NCBI GenBank assembly: GCA_964528095.1
Contig: CAZGSG010000084.1
Location: forward strand, 1 to 20,732
DNA from: CAZGSG01 sp964528095
Lineage (GTDB): Bacteria; Bacteroidota; Bacteroidia; Chitinophagales; Chitinophagaceae
Reading direction: 5' to 3'
DNA length: 20,732 nt
The first letter of the stretch is position 1; every line of letters begins with the position of its first letter. The position numbers and the translations under genes were made by a program. Positions 6,218 to 14,035 of this stretch are shown piece by piece. The notes beneath the pieces were generated by a model. That model was not told where the DNA came from. It searched no databases and was given only the letters and a program-made list of their open reading frames with translations.

Positions 6218-7870
6218 ATGAAAATTCTCTTTACACAAAGGGGCAAAGCTACGCTATTCGTTATTTTTTCTTTCTTTACAACAGTGTTTGTAAATGCACA
6301 GCTTAAAGTAGGAGATAATCCTACCAACATCCAAAAATCATCCATACTTGAATTGGAAAGCAGCCGCCAGGGTTTGCTGCTGCCAAGACTTGCGGACACT
6401 GCAGCGATCAATGCGCTCACTCCTCCTGATGGTATGATCATTTACCTGAACAGTGATAAAAGTCTCCGTTTAAGAAGTAACGGAAGCTGGAAAAAGATCG
6501 CTGATCTTTCTGAAGCATCTTCCAACTGGTCACTTAATGGTAATAGCGGTACAAACCCTGCTAATAACTTTATTGGGACCGTAGATGGACAACCACTTGT
6601 TATCCGGACTGATAATACAGAAAGGTTAAGGGTAGATGCTGCGGGTAATGTGGGTATTGGTACCACTAATCCAACAGCTAAACTGAATGTAGACGGTTCT
6701 GTAAAATTCGAAAACCTTGCAGCTGGTTCAACAGAACTGGATGTGCTGGTACTCAATCCGGATGGTTCTGTTTATAAAAGAACAATGTCTTCTTCCGCTT
6801 TTCAGAATGCGATCAAGGCGATCAATGGTATTCAGAAACAAACCCTGTCAATTACTGCCGCTGCAAGTATAACCACGGATACCGTGGCGATAGAGAACAG
6901 GGCGGCTGACAGTACAATCGCAATCTATCTGCCTGTTCAGAACGGCTCATCGCCGGCAAATAAACCATACGGGTTTTTAACCTTTACTGACTGGCAAAAA
7001 ATACAAAGTGGTATACAAACCATTACCATTGGTGCGGTTGCTAATACACCGAATGTAAATGGCGCTTCTATCGTGTCGGACAGTACTTCAAGACAGATCG
7101 TCTTACATGCTGCTGATGCAACCAATCCTGGTATTGTAACGGCCGGTGCGCAAACATTCGGTGGTAATAAAACCTTTGCAGGTAATACCACCGCGGATGG
7201 TACGCTGACATTGAACAATGTGGCCAACAACAGCGCGGCAGATTCAGTGCTGGTGATCACAAATGGACTTGTTGAAAAAAGGAAAGTAAGTTCATCGGCA
7301 TTTGGCAAGGCTATCCAGAATATCAACGGCAACCGGGATAGTGTGCAGGGAATCGCCTTTAAAAAAGCAGGCACTGATCTTACTATCACCACTAACGGTG
7401 CAGATAGTATTTACCTGAATGTTCCTGACGCGGGTATTGGTGCCCGTGGTGTGGTGACAACCAATTCACAGAGTTTTGCGGGATCGAAATCATTCCAGGA
7501 CAGCGTGTCTGCCCAAAAAGCGATATTGGTAGGTAGTGCCGGAAGTGCTAACTCTACAATGCAGGTAGATGGTTCGATCGCTATGGCGATTAAAACGATC
7601 TCTGCTAATTACAGCATAATAGGCACAGACAATACGATCCTTGCCAATACAACATCTGGAGCCATTACCCTTACATTACCTGCAGTATCAAGCATCGCTG
7701 GTCGTATCTACACAATCAAAAAGATCGGTACGGGTGGCATAGATAACCAGCTTACGATCACACCAACCTCTTCTACCATTGATGGCGGCAGTTCTTATGT
7801 GATATATAACGACTGGACATATGTGACGCTGCAAACAGATGGTAGCAACTGGTATGTTATAAAAAAATAA
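6218..7870 (+). CDS. Secreted tail-fibre-like repeat protein (fibre cassette, gene 1)
   Basis: A 550-residue protein with a Sec signal peptide cleaved near VNA-Q28. Residues 29-95 form a domain shared with the next gene product: LKVGDNPTNIQKSSILELES, then QGLLLPRLADTAAIN, PPDGMIIY and LRLRSNGSWKKI. Then comes the fibre motif ERLRVDAAGNVGIGTTNPTA (135-154), as in phage tail fibres and S74-type adhesins, but no S74 chaperone domain. Two internal repeat types follow: SSSAF..AI..ING blocks (191-204 and 358-371) and QTFGGNKTF/QSFAGSKSF blocks (312-320 and 418-426). The C-terminal 90 residues (ILANTTSGAITLTLPA, GRIYTIKK, DGSNWYVIKK) resemble the beta-rich tip of tail proteins. There is no T9SS sorting domain. 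Probable role: extracellular fibre or adhesin; the partner is unknown. The next gene starts 23 bp after the stop. Confidence 0.82.
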   Translation: MKILFTQRGKATLFVIFSFFTTVFVNAQLKVGDNPTNIQKSSILELESSRQGLLLPRLADTAAINALTPPDGMIIYLNSDKSLRLRSNGSWKKIADLSEASSNWSLNGNSGTNPANNFIGTVDGQPLVIRTDNTERLRVDAAGNVGIGTTNPTAKLNVDGSVKFENLAAGSTELDVLVLNPDGSVYKRTMSSSAFQNAIKAINGIQKQTLSITAAASITTDTVAIENRAADSTIAIYLPVQNGSSPANKPYGFLTFTDWQKIQSGIQTITIGAVANTPNVNGASIVSDSTSRQIVLHAADATNPGIVTAGAQTFGGNKTFAGNTTADGTLTLNNVANNSAADSVLVITNGLVEKRKVSSSAFGKAIQNINGNRDSVQGIAFKKAGTDLTITTNGADSIYLNVPDAGIGARGVVTTNSQSFAGSKSFQDSVSAQKAILVGSAGSANSTMQVDGSIAMAIKTISANYSIIGTDNTILANTTSGAITLTLPAVSSIAGRIYTIKKIGTGGIDNQLTITPTSSTIDGGSSYVIYNDWTYVTLQTDGSNWYVIKK

Positions 7871-7893
7871 GCACGTGCTCAAAGCATATTATC

Positions 7894-9222
7894 ATGCGGA
7901 TATTGAAACTGTTTGTAACAGGTGTAGTATGCCTTTTTTATACTGGCGTGATTTTCTCCCAGCAATTAAAGCTGGGGAAAAACCCGTACACTGTGCAGAA
8001 ATCGGCTTTACTTGAATTGAACTCAGATAACCAGGGTTTGCTACTGGTGCGTATTTCCGATACGACCGCAATGAATACGATGTCTCCGCCGGATGGGATG
8101 GTGATTTATTTTATTCCAACCCGTCAGTTATATGTTCGTTCGGGTGGCTATTGGAAAGCCATGCCGCTTGCGGAGACATTCAATAATTACTGGTCAGTAA
8201 ATGGCAATGCGACCGGGGCTGTCAAAAAATTCGGATCAACGGATAACTATGATCTCAGCGTTATTACCAATAATGCTGAACGGATGCGTATCAGTAACGC
8301 GGGCAACGCGGCTATTGGTACGTCGACCTTTGATGGCTCAAACCCTGAGAAATTACTTATAGACGCGGGCACCACTACTTCTTATAACCTGATAAAAGGG
8401 AGAGGAAGTATCAATAATTATCTTCAGTTTAATATCCAGAATCAATCGAGCGGAACTGTAGCCAGTTCAGACCTGGTAGCAACCGCTGATAATGGAACTG
8501 AGGCGGCGAATTATATCGATATGGGGATCAATTCCAGTGGGTTTACAGATAATACATACCCGATACTGACTGGCGCCAATAATGGATACCTCTATAGTAC
8601 AGGCAATGACCTGGTGATCGGTAACGGTACAGTCAGTAAGAACCTTCGTTTCTTTACCGGCGGTTTTGCCACGACGAATGAACGCATGCGTATCAACGGA
8701 ACCGGGTATATAGGTGTTGGCACTACTTCACCATCTACATTTCTTCATGTAAAATCGGGAGTGACAGATGATGCAGGCTTGCGGCTGGAGAATCTTACGT
8801 CTTCTTCCGCAACCACTACCGGCGCAGGAGTATTGGGCGTTGATGCGACAGGTAAAGTGGTACGGGCAAAGAAACCAGTATTTTATACAGGTGGTATTGG
8901 TGGCAGTGCTACAGTAGACGGTATCACCAAGATATGGATAGCTGAGGTAACGAATACGGCAACCGGCGCACAAACGATTACGATACCTGCGAACGTAGGA
9001 TTTACTTCGATTCTAAGTATACAGGTAACAGCCAATGCAAAAACCACCACCACTGTAGCTACCGCCCCAATAGCTACCGTTGAAAGTAATACTACATCCA
9101 CGATCAATATCCGCGTGGTGGAAAGTAAACTTACCGGTGTACTTATCGGGGGTAATATTGAAGGATTGGAGGCGCATACTTCTACCACAACAACGATCTA
9201 TATCCGGGTAGAAGGTAATTGA
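7894..9222 (+). CDS. Secreted tail-fibre-like protein, paralogue of the preceding gene (gene 2)
   Basis: A 442-residue protein with a signal peptide ending near IFS-QQ. Residues 25-90 repeat the N-terminal domain of gene 1: LKLGKNPYTVQKSALLELNS, QGLLLVRISDTTAMN, PPDGMVIY and LYVRSGGYWKAM. The middle (184-266) holds a phage-tail-like block: SSGTVASSDLVATADNGTE, YIDMGINSSGF, NGYLYSTGNDLVIGN, FFTGG and NERMRI. An IGVGTTSPSTFLHVKSG fibre motif follows at 273-289. The last 110 residues are Thr-rich beta sequence ending TTTTIYIRVEGN, and differ from gene 1. There is no S74 or T9SS domain. Expected to form a trimeric or beta-rich surface fibre; this is inferred. The third gene starts 14 bp after its stop. 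Confidence 0.8.
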   Translation: MRILKLFVTGVVCLFYTGVIFSQQLKLGKNPYTVQKSALLELNSDNQGLLLVRISDTTAMNTMSPPDGMVIYFIPTRQLYVRSGGYWKAMPLAETFNNYWSVNGNATGAVKKFGSTDNYDLSVITNNAERMRISNAGNAAIGTSTFDGSNPEKLLIDAGTTTSYNLIKGRGSINNYLQFNIQNQSSGTVASSDLVATADNGTEAANYIDMGINSSGFTDNTYPILTGANNGYLYSTGNDLVIGNGTVSKNLRFFTGGFATTNERMRINGTGYIGVGTTSPSTFLHVKSGVTDDAGLRLENLTSSSATTTGAGVLGVDATGKVVRAKKPVFYTGGIGGSATVDGITKIWIAEVTNTATGAQTITIPANVGFTSILSIQVTANAKTTTTVATAPIATVESNTTSTINIRVVESKLTGVLIGGNIEGLEAHTSTTTTIYIRVEGN

Positions 9223-9236
9223 ATTAACTTTTGTTC

Positions 9237-10862
9237 ATGCATCAATCAAAAGCCAGCTATAGGTATCTTTTTAGCATCCTGTTTTTGCTGGTTGTAATGC
9301 AGGGCTATGCGCAACAAGGTTTTTTTGTTCCAAAATCAGGAAAGGTCTTTTTTAACGGAGACACGGCTACCATCTTTTCCAATGTCATTAATAACGGGCA
9401 ACTTGGGTTTGGCAAAAGATCAGTGGTCAACTTCAAAGGAAAAAAATGGGAGAATGATCTTCAGTCCCTGATCACTGATGAAAGTAACAACGGCAATGGC
9501 AATACCGGTGAAGGAGGCATTCTTAGGTTTCTGTTACCTGATCTTTCATTACCTGCTGATATCGACCAGCAACAAATATTGTCAGGCGGATATAATATCG
9601 CGACCCGCACAGGCCCTTCTTTTTCGAATGTATGGCTGGACAATTCCTGGGGAGTAAAATTGATTAATAGCACATCAAGGATCCGGAACCAGCTTCATTT
9701 TGTAAACGGTCATGTACATGCCGAAGAAAATAGCATCATTACAGGCGATAAAGGTCCGGGCCTTATCAGTGGATATAACGAGAACAGGTTTGTCATTACC
9801 GGTAAAGGAGCTCTTGTAAGAGAAAATATGAACGAAGACAATGGGCTGGTTATTTTTCCCGTGGGTATTAGCGCTGATAAGTATACCCCGGCAGGTATTT
9901 ACCTGCAGCATACTGATCCTGATGATTTTTATGTACGGGTAGATGATAGTGTAAGAATGAACAGGAGCAACGGGATCAACCTGGCCGATCTTTCTGTAAA
10001 CAAAACCTGGCAGATCGGCAAACTATTAAGGCCAGGCAAAGATATAGTGACGGTGCAGCTGCAACATCTGCTAACAGAAGAAGGCAGCCAGTTCAGAATT
10101 AATCGCGATCATAGTTTTGTTTCCCAGTTCATGAATGCACGTTGGGATACAGGGTCACCCCAGCTAACTCCCATAACACCTGGTTCGCTTACTACCGGTA
10201 CGCCGGATGCGAACGGAGGCATGAATAGCCGACAGTTTAACGGGAAGATTGAAACTGAAAGTTATTTTACAAAACTGAGTAGTGAAATCCCTGATACCAG
10301 TCTTACAAAAACAAGGTTCAGATTTTGGGCTTACCGGACCGACTGGGATAATGTGAGTGCCAACTGGACTACTAAACCAGAGATCAATACAAACTATTTT
10401 ATTGTTCAGCGCCGCTTAAGCAATGAGACCGGCTTTACGAATGTGGATACTGTTTTTTCAAAAACCATTGGTGGCATAAGTTATAATTTTATAAATTATA
10501 GCAGCCGGGATCCTAATAGTTACCGCGGCATCAGCTATTACCGCCTTGTGCTGGTAGATTATAATGGACTTCAATTGTATTCGCAAATAGTGCCGGTGGG
10601 TGGCCGACCAGAGGATAAGGGTATAACCATTTGGCCAAATCCTTCGGGCGGACATTTTTATGCTGGTATCAGTGGCGCGTTCCCTGTAAAGAGCATTATT
10701 ATCTGGAATGCCTTAGGTCAGAAAATAAAACAGGAAGAGGTGAATGGACGTACTGTTATAGGACTTGATCTGCAGATCCAGGGGGCTTATTTCATAGGAT
10801 TTATTTCAGCAGAAGGGCGAGTAATAACAACGAAAAAAATGATCATAGCCGGCGATCAGTAA
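9237..10862 (+). CDS. Secreted protein with T9SS type A C-terminal sorting domain (gene 3)
   Basis: With the ATG at 9237 (two codons after a TTG at 9231) this is a 541-residue protein. A signal peptide ends near GYAQ-Q. The body is beta-rich with no recognised catalytic motif; it starts GFFVPKSGKVFFNGDTATIF and includes GLVIFPVGISADKYTPAG, a word I associate with large Bacteroidota surface proteins. The last 80 residues are a T9SS type A sorting domain: ITIWPNPSGGHFYAGISG, then VKSIIIWNALGQKI, GLDLQIQGAYFIGF and VITTKKMII. Such domains send proteins through the type IX channel and are usually cleaved as the protein is anchored or released. In this cassette it is the only protein with such a signal, suggesting it is the surface partner or anchor of the two fibre-like proteins. 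No terminator is evident after the stop. Confidence 0.85.
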   Translation: MHQSKASYRYLFSILFLLVVMQGYAQQGFFVPKSGKVFFNGDTATIFSNVINNGQLGFGKRSVVNFKGKKWENDLQSLITDESNNGNGNTGEGGILRFLLPDLSLPADIDQQQILSGGYNIATRTGPSFSNVWLDNSWGVKLINSTSRIRNQLHFVNGHVHAEENSIITGDKGPGLISGYNENRFVITGKGALVRENMNEDNGLVIFPVGISADKYTPAGIYLQHTDPDDFYVRVDDSVRMNRSNGINLADLSVNKTWQIGKLLRPGKDIVTVQLQHLLTEEGSQFRINRDHSFVSQFMNARWDTGSPQLTPITPGSLTTGTPDANGGMNSRQFNGKIETESYFTKLSSEIPDTSLTKTRFRFWAYRTDWDNVSANWTTKPEINTNYFIVQRRLSNETGFTNVDTVFSKTIGGISYNFINYSSRDPNSYRGISYYRLVLVDYNGLQLYSQIVPVGGRPEDKGITIWPNPSGGHFYAGISGAFPVKSIIIWNALGQKIKQEEVNGRTVIGLDLQIQGAYFIGFISAEGRVITTKKMIIAGDQ

Positions 10863-11089
10863 AAAGCGGATTCAACCCTTTGTTTTAATGTTGCCTTCTT
10901 GTTTTCCCTTTTTAATTGATGCTATACTGTCTTTTTATCATGGATAAAGATGAGATTCTATGGTTATCGGGTAAATAAACCTTTCTTTATTTCTGTTGAG
11001 CAAGTAATTCTACATTGAAAGCCGGTAGCCTGATCAGCGAAAGCAATATTGATATGGTATGGTTTGTGATTTTAGCTAATAAAAAAATC

Positions 11090-11608
11090 ATGAACAAATC
11101 AACAAAGAATGAGGATACAACCAATTTGTCCGGCACAGAGGCTGTAGATAAGTTGAAAGAGCTTGCTGAAGAAAAGATCTGTCTTTTTTGTACCTATGAA
11201 AATAATAAGATCGTATCGAGACCTATGTCTACACAAAAAGTAGATGAAGAAGGGAATTTATGGTTTCTCAGCAGCAAGGATAGTGTAAAAAATATGCAGA
11301 TAAAAGAAGACGACCGTGTATACCTGATGTATGCGGATACCGGTAAGCAGCATTATCTTTCCCTGTCTGGCTCTGCCCGTATTTTACAGGATAAAAATAA
11401 GATACATGAATTGTGGAATCCGATTGCGAAAGCCTGGTTTACAGAAGGAGAGGATGATCCTGAGATCAGCGTGATAAAGATAAGCCCCGAGGAAGGACAT
11501 TATTGGGATACAAAAAACGGGAAATTGGTATCCATGATAAAAATTGCAGTGGCCGCGTTGACGGGTAAGGGCTCCGATGGCGGTGTAGAAGGCTCGATCA
11601 GGGTTTAA
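11090..11608 (+). CDS. Pyridoxamine 5'-phosphate oxidase-like protein (general stress protein 26 type)
   Basis: A 172-residue cytoplasmic protein from the ATG at 11090; the frame extends to a TTG at 11015, but that part lacks family character. The split-barrel flavin-binding fold of the general stress group is visible: KICLFCTYENNKIVSRPMS (first strands and the RPM word), GNLWFLSSKDSVKNMQI, DDRVYLMYAD, YLSLSGSARILQDKNKI, then ELWNPIAKAWFTEGEDDPE and EGHYWDTKNGK. The last words are diagnostic for this subfamily, which binds FMN or FAD and whose substrate is generally unknown; it is not the vitamin B6 enzyme PdxH. It stands between the fibre cassette and the cytochrome gene with its own gaps (227 and 106 bp), so it is probably transcribed alone. 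Confidence 0.9.
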   Translation: MNKSTKNEDTTNLSGTEAVDKLKELAEEKICLFCTYENNKIVSRPMSTQKVDEEGNLWFLSSKDSVKNMQIKEDDRVYLMYADTGKQHYLSLSGSARILQDKNKIHELWNPIAKAWFTEGEDDPEISVIKISPEEGHYWDTKNGKLVSMIKIAVAALTGKGSDGGVEGSIRV

Positions 11609-11676
11609 TCGATTGTATAAAAAGCCGGCGGTTGAACTCAAAACAAGCGTGTTCTTCATCTTAAATTTTATCGGCG

Positions 11677-11707
11677 TGTGGATTTTTTCTATATTGAACT
11701 AAATTTC
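11677..11707 (+). promoter_or_regulatory. Weak promoter candidate for the cytochrome gene
   Basis: TGTG (11677-11680), 19 bases, then TAAATTTC (11700-11707). This matches the two Bacteroidota boxes at 3 of 4 and, counting the two free positions, 7 of 8. It ends only seven bases before the ATG at 11715, so the leader would be very short. Confidence 0.3.
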
Positions 11708-11714
11708 CACCAAC

Positions 11715-12062
11715 ATGAAGAAAACCCTGGTTCTTTTAACCACAACTGCCGTGCTTATTTTGTTTTCTAACTGCCACTCCTCTAAAAAGGCGGTAGCAGC
11801 TATTCCAAAATCTACTTTTGATACGGATATGAAAACACTTGTAACAACCTATTGCAGCCCCTGCCATATTCCCTCAAAAGGCGGGAATAAAAAGCCGTAT
11901 GATAATTATGCTAATGTGAAAGAGGACATAGACCAGATCGTTCGCCGTATTGAACTGGAGCCAGGCTCAAGGGGATTTATGCCCTTTAAAAGAACCAAAC
12001 TAAATGATAGCACGATCACGGCTTTCAAAAAATGGAAAACAGACGGAATGCTGGAAAACTAA
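11715..12062 (+). CDS. Small mono-haem cytochrome c lipoprotein
   Basis: A 115-residue protein with a lipoprotein signal: MKKTLVLLTT, then LILFSNC with Cys20 as the lipid attachment site. The mature part has one c-type haem site, CSPCH (Cys47, Cys50, His51), and Met89 in RGFMPF as the likely sixth ligand. This is the layout of a small class I cytochrome c, and similar short membrane-anchored ones are common in Bacteroidota. It probably carries electrons at the periplasmic face, but no oxidase or dehydrogenase gene is nearby to name the partner. A hairpin terminator starts 23 bases after the stop. Confidence 0.87.
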   Translation: MKKTLVLLTTTAVLILFSNCHSSKKAVAAIPKSTFDTDMKTLVTTYCSPCHIPSKGGNKKPYDNYANVKEDIDQIVRRIELEPGSRGFMPFKRTKLNDSTITAFKKWKTDGMLEN

Positions 12063-12084
12063 ATTACTACAAGCTTCTATTATA

Positions 12085-12125
12085 AAACATACCCTATTGA
12101 CCATACATGTCGATAGGGTATGTTT
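12085..12125. terminator. Bidirectional terminator after the cytochrome gene
   Basis: A 17-bp stem (one G-T pair) with a seven-base loop CATACAT; the outer 13 bp pair perfectly. The right arm ends in GTTTATTATA and the left side is preceded by TATAA, so it can serve both the cytochrome gene (+) and the small minus-strand gene ending at 12165. Confidence 0.82.
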
Positions 12126-12164
12126 ATTATACACTGGTTAGTAAACCTGCAATTCTCTTTTAAA

Positions 12165-12281
12165 TCAGCAATGCCCTGTCAGGTAATAAACAATCGCGAA
12201 AACCGCAATAAATCCGAGGCAACCGCCTCCCCATTTGTACCCTGCATATCCCGCTATTAAGGTTCTGAGCCAATTTTTCAT
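12165..12281 (-). CDS. Small glycine-rich membrane protein, 38 residues
   Basis: An ATG at 12281 opens a 38-codon frame ending TGA at 12165-12167. The peptide starts MKNWLRTLIAGYAGYKW, continues with GGGCLG, has one hydrophobic helix (FIAVFAIVYYL) and ends TGHC. I recognise the scheme of a short amphipathic start, a Gly-Gly-Gly-Cys turn and one membrane helix from small hypothetical proteins of Bacteroidota, but know no function. Two cysteines (21 and 38) flank the helix. It lies 216 bp downstream of the GHL10-family gene on the same strand, and a terminator follows about 40 bases after its stop. No good promoter box was found. A larger overlapping frame in another register (12160-12429) has no protein-like character. 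Confidence 0.65.
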   Translation of the reverse strand: MKNWLRTLIAGYAGYKWGGGCLGFIAVFAIVYYLTGHC

Positions 12282-12497
12282 ATACTATAGTTGTTTTAGC
12301 TGTTAATAGAAAAATTGTGCCAATCGGATTTATAAGAAATCGGCACTGTAATACGCCGCTCCACCTGCATTTCAACAAAAAATGAGCATGACAGGGAATT
12401 TTTGTTTCACTACAGGAATATTCTTCCACAGTAACAAGAAGCTATTCTGCCCGGTTGCTGATAAAATATAAAACGTACGAAGTAATTATTTTTACTA

Positions 12498-14009
12498 TTA
12501 ATTCTCTGCACCGACCTCGGTGAACATACTTTCGTTTCCCGAACGGTCTACAGCGGTTACTGCTATTTTAGTCAGCCTGGTATTGTTAATGGTAGCCGAT
12601 AATGAAAATGAACGGTCATTCCTGTTCAGTACTGCGTACTGCCAGTTATTTCCATACTTATAATATACCACCCATCTGAATACGTCTTTTTCATCAGGAT
12701 GCGTCCAGCTTATATTCAGTTTTCCTGTTTCTGCTCTTGTTGAAGTGATGGGCGAGGCAGGAGCTTTATTGTCAAGCCAGGGGCTGGCCGGTACCAGTGC
12801 GTCCTGTTTGTAGGGCCCTTCTATAACTGCTTTTGCCAGGTTGGGGTTCTTCATAATGGAGCCAATATTCCAATGCACGATTCCCATGCTTTGCGGGAGC
12901 ATACCGCGGCTGATCATGATCTGGCTGAGTACCTCATTTACATTTTTCGCGCTGGTGTCAGTGCCCAGGCTTATCCCAGGCCAAAGATGCCGCTGCAATG
13001 TATTCTCCGACGCCCACCAACCCAGTAATACGGGGAAGCTTTGTGCGATCCTGTTGATAGGCCAGTACAATTGCGGAGCAAAATAATCGATCCAGCCTTT
13101 GTTCAGCCAAAGTTTTGCATCTGCATATAACTCGTTGTACTGGTCAAATCCTGCAATTGATGCCGGGTAGCCCGGGCGCCATATGCCGAACGGGCTTAAT
13201 CCAAATTTTACAAATGGTTTTTCTGCCTTGATATTTTTATACAGGCGCTCAATAAAAACATTCACACTTTCCCTGCGCCAGTCACCGCGGGATAATTTGC
13301 CGCCCTGTTGCTGGTAAGCAGCCCAGCTATCGTCGTCGGGAAAATCAGCGCCACCATTATAAGAAGGGTAGGGATAAAAATAATCATCAAAATGAACACC
13401 GTCAATATCATATCTTTTTACAATGTCCATCGCGACTGCTATGGAGTGGTCCTGCGTTCCTTTTTTGGAAGGATCAAGCCACCAATAACCTTCTTTTAGT
13501 TTTACTACAAGCTCCGGGTGTTTTTTTACAATAGACTGCTCACTTATTTCTTTGCCATCTTTATGATGCGCGCGATAGGGGTTAAGCCAGACATGTAATT
13601 CCATACCGCGATCATGGGCCTCTTTTATCCAGAACTCCAGCGGATCATAATACGGAGCAGGAGGTTTGCCCTGTTCGCCGGTGAGATAATAAGACCAGGG
13701 TTCAAGTGAACTATTATATAATGCATCGCATTGCGGTCTCACCTGGAAAATAACCGCGTTGAAATGTTTTTGCTGCAGGAAATCAAGCAAAGCAATTGCT
13801 TCTTTTTTCTGTTCTTCAGAAGAAAGACCTGGTTTGGTTGGCCAGTTGATATTAGCAACGGTCGCTACCCAGGCGGCACGAAACTCCCGTGACGCGGCAG
13901 GAGAGAGGGGCTTGTCTGTTTTAGCGGCTATCTTTTTTGTACTTCCACAGGAAGTAAGTAACAAAAGAATACAGCCCGATACAAAGCCTGAAATAAATTT
14001 ATTGATCAT
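12498..14009 (-). CDS. GHL10 (DUF187) family glycoside hydrolase-like lipoprotein
   Basis: A 503-residue lipoprotein: the signal ends LLTSC with Cys21 lipidated. A TIM-barrel-type GHL10 domain follows at about 41-410: REFRAAWVATVANINWPTKP, AVIFQVRPQCDALYNSSLEP, MELHVWLNPYRAH, IDGVHFDDYFYPYP, FGLSPFGIW and WIDYFAPQLYWPI. The acidic residues in DGVHFDDY and the Glu of SSLEP are the sort of groups that act in such barrels, but catalysis is not proven for most of the family. The last 85 residues look like a fibronectin type III module (ITSTRAETGKLNISW, VYYKYGNNWQYAVL, IAVTAVDRSGNES). It probably acts on a polysaccharide or cell-wall glycan at the cell surface. It lies 26 bp downstream of the VOC gene on the same strand, so joint transcription is likely, though no shared function is obvious. 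Confidence 0.9.
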   Translation of the reverse strand: MINKFISGFVSGCILLLLTSCGSTKKIAAKTDKPLSPAASREFRAAWVATVANINWPTKPGLSSEEQKKEAIALLDFLQQKHFNAVIFQVRPQCDALYNSSLEPWSYYLTGEQGKPPAPYYDPLEFWIKEAHDRGMELHVWLNPYRAHHKDGKEISEQSIVKKHPELVVKLKEGYWWLDPSKKGTQDHSIAVAMDIVKRYDIDGVHFDDYFYPYPSYNGGADFPDDDSWAAYQQQGGKLSRGDWRRESVNVFIERLYKNIKAEKPFVKFGLSPFGIWRPGYPASIAGFDQYNELYADAKLWLNKGWIDYFAPQLYWPINRIAQSFPVLLGWWASENTLQRHLWPGISLGTDTSAKNVNEVLSQIMISRGMLPQSMGIVHWNIGSIMKNPNLAKAVIEGPYKQDALVPASPWLDNKAPASPITSTRAETGKLNISWTHPDEKDVFRWVVYYKYGNNWQYAVLNRNDRSFSLSATINNTRLTKIAVTAVDRSGNESMFTEVGAEN

Positions 14010-14035
14010 GTCTTTAATATTAAGTACTGATACGG

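Noticed and set aside
6218..10862. Prophage or phage-tail-derived particle locus
   Set aside because: Only fibre-like secreted proteins are present, each with a Sec signal peptide; there are no structural, packaging, lysis or integration genes.
10936..10950. Hairpin TTTATC-ATG-GATAAA as terminator of the fibre cassette
   Set aside because: Six AT-rich base pairs and no T tract; too weak to call.
12160..12429. 89-codon minus-strand frame beyond the GHL10-family gene
   Set aside because: Cys/Arg-rich with no recognisable pattern; the same DNA encodes a much more protein-like 38-residue peptide in another register.
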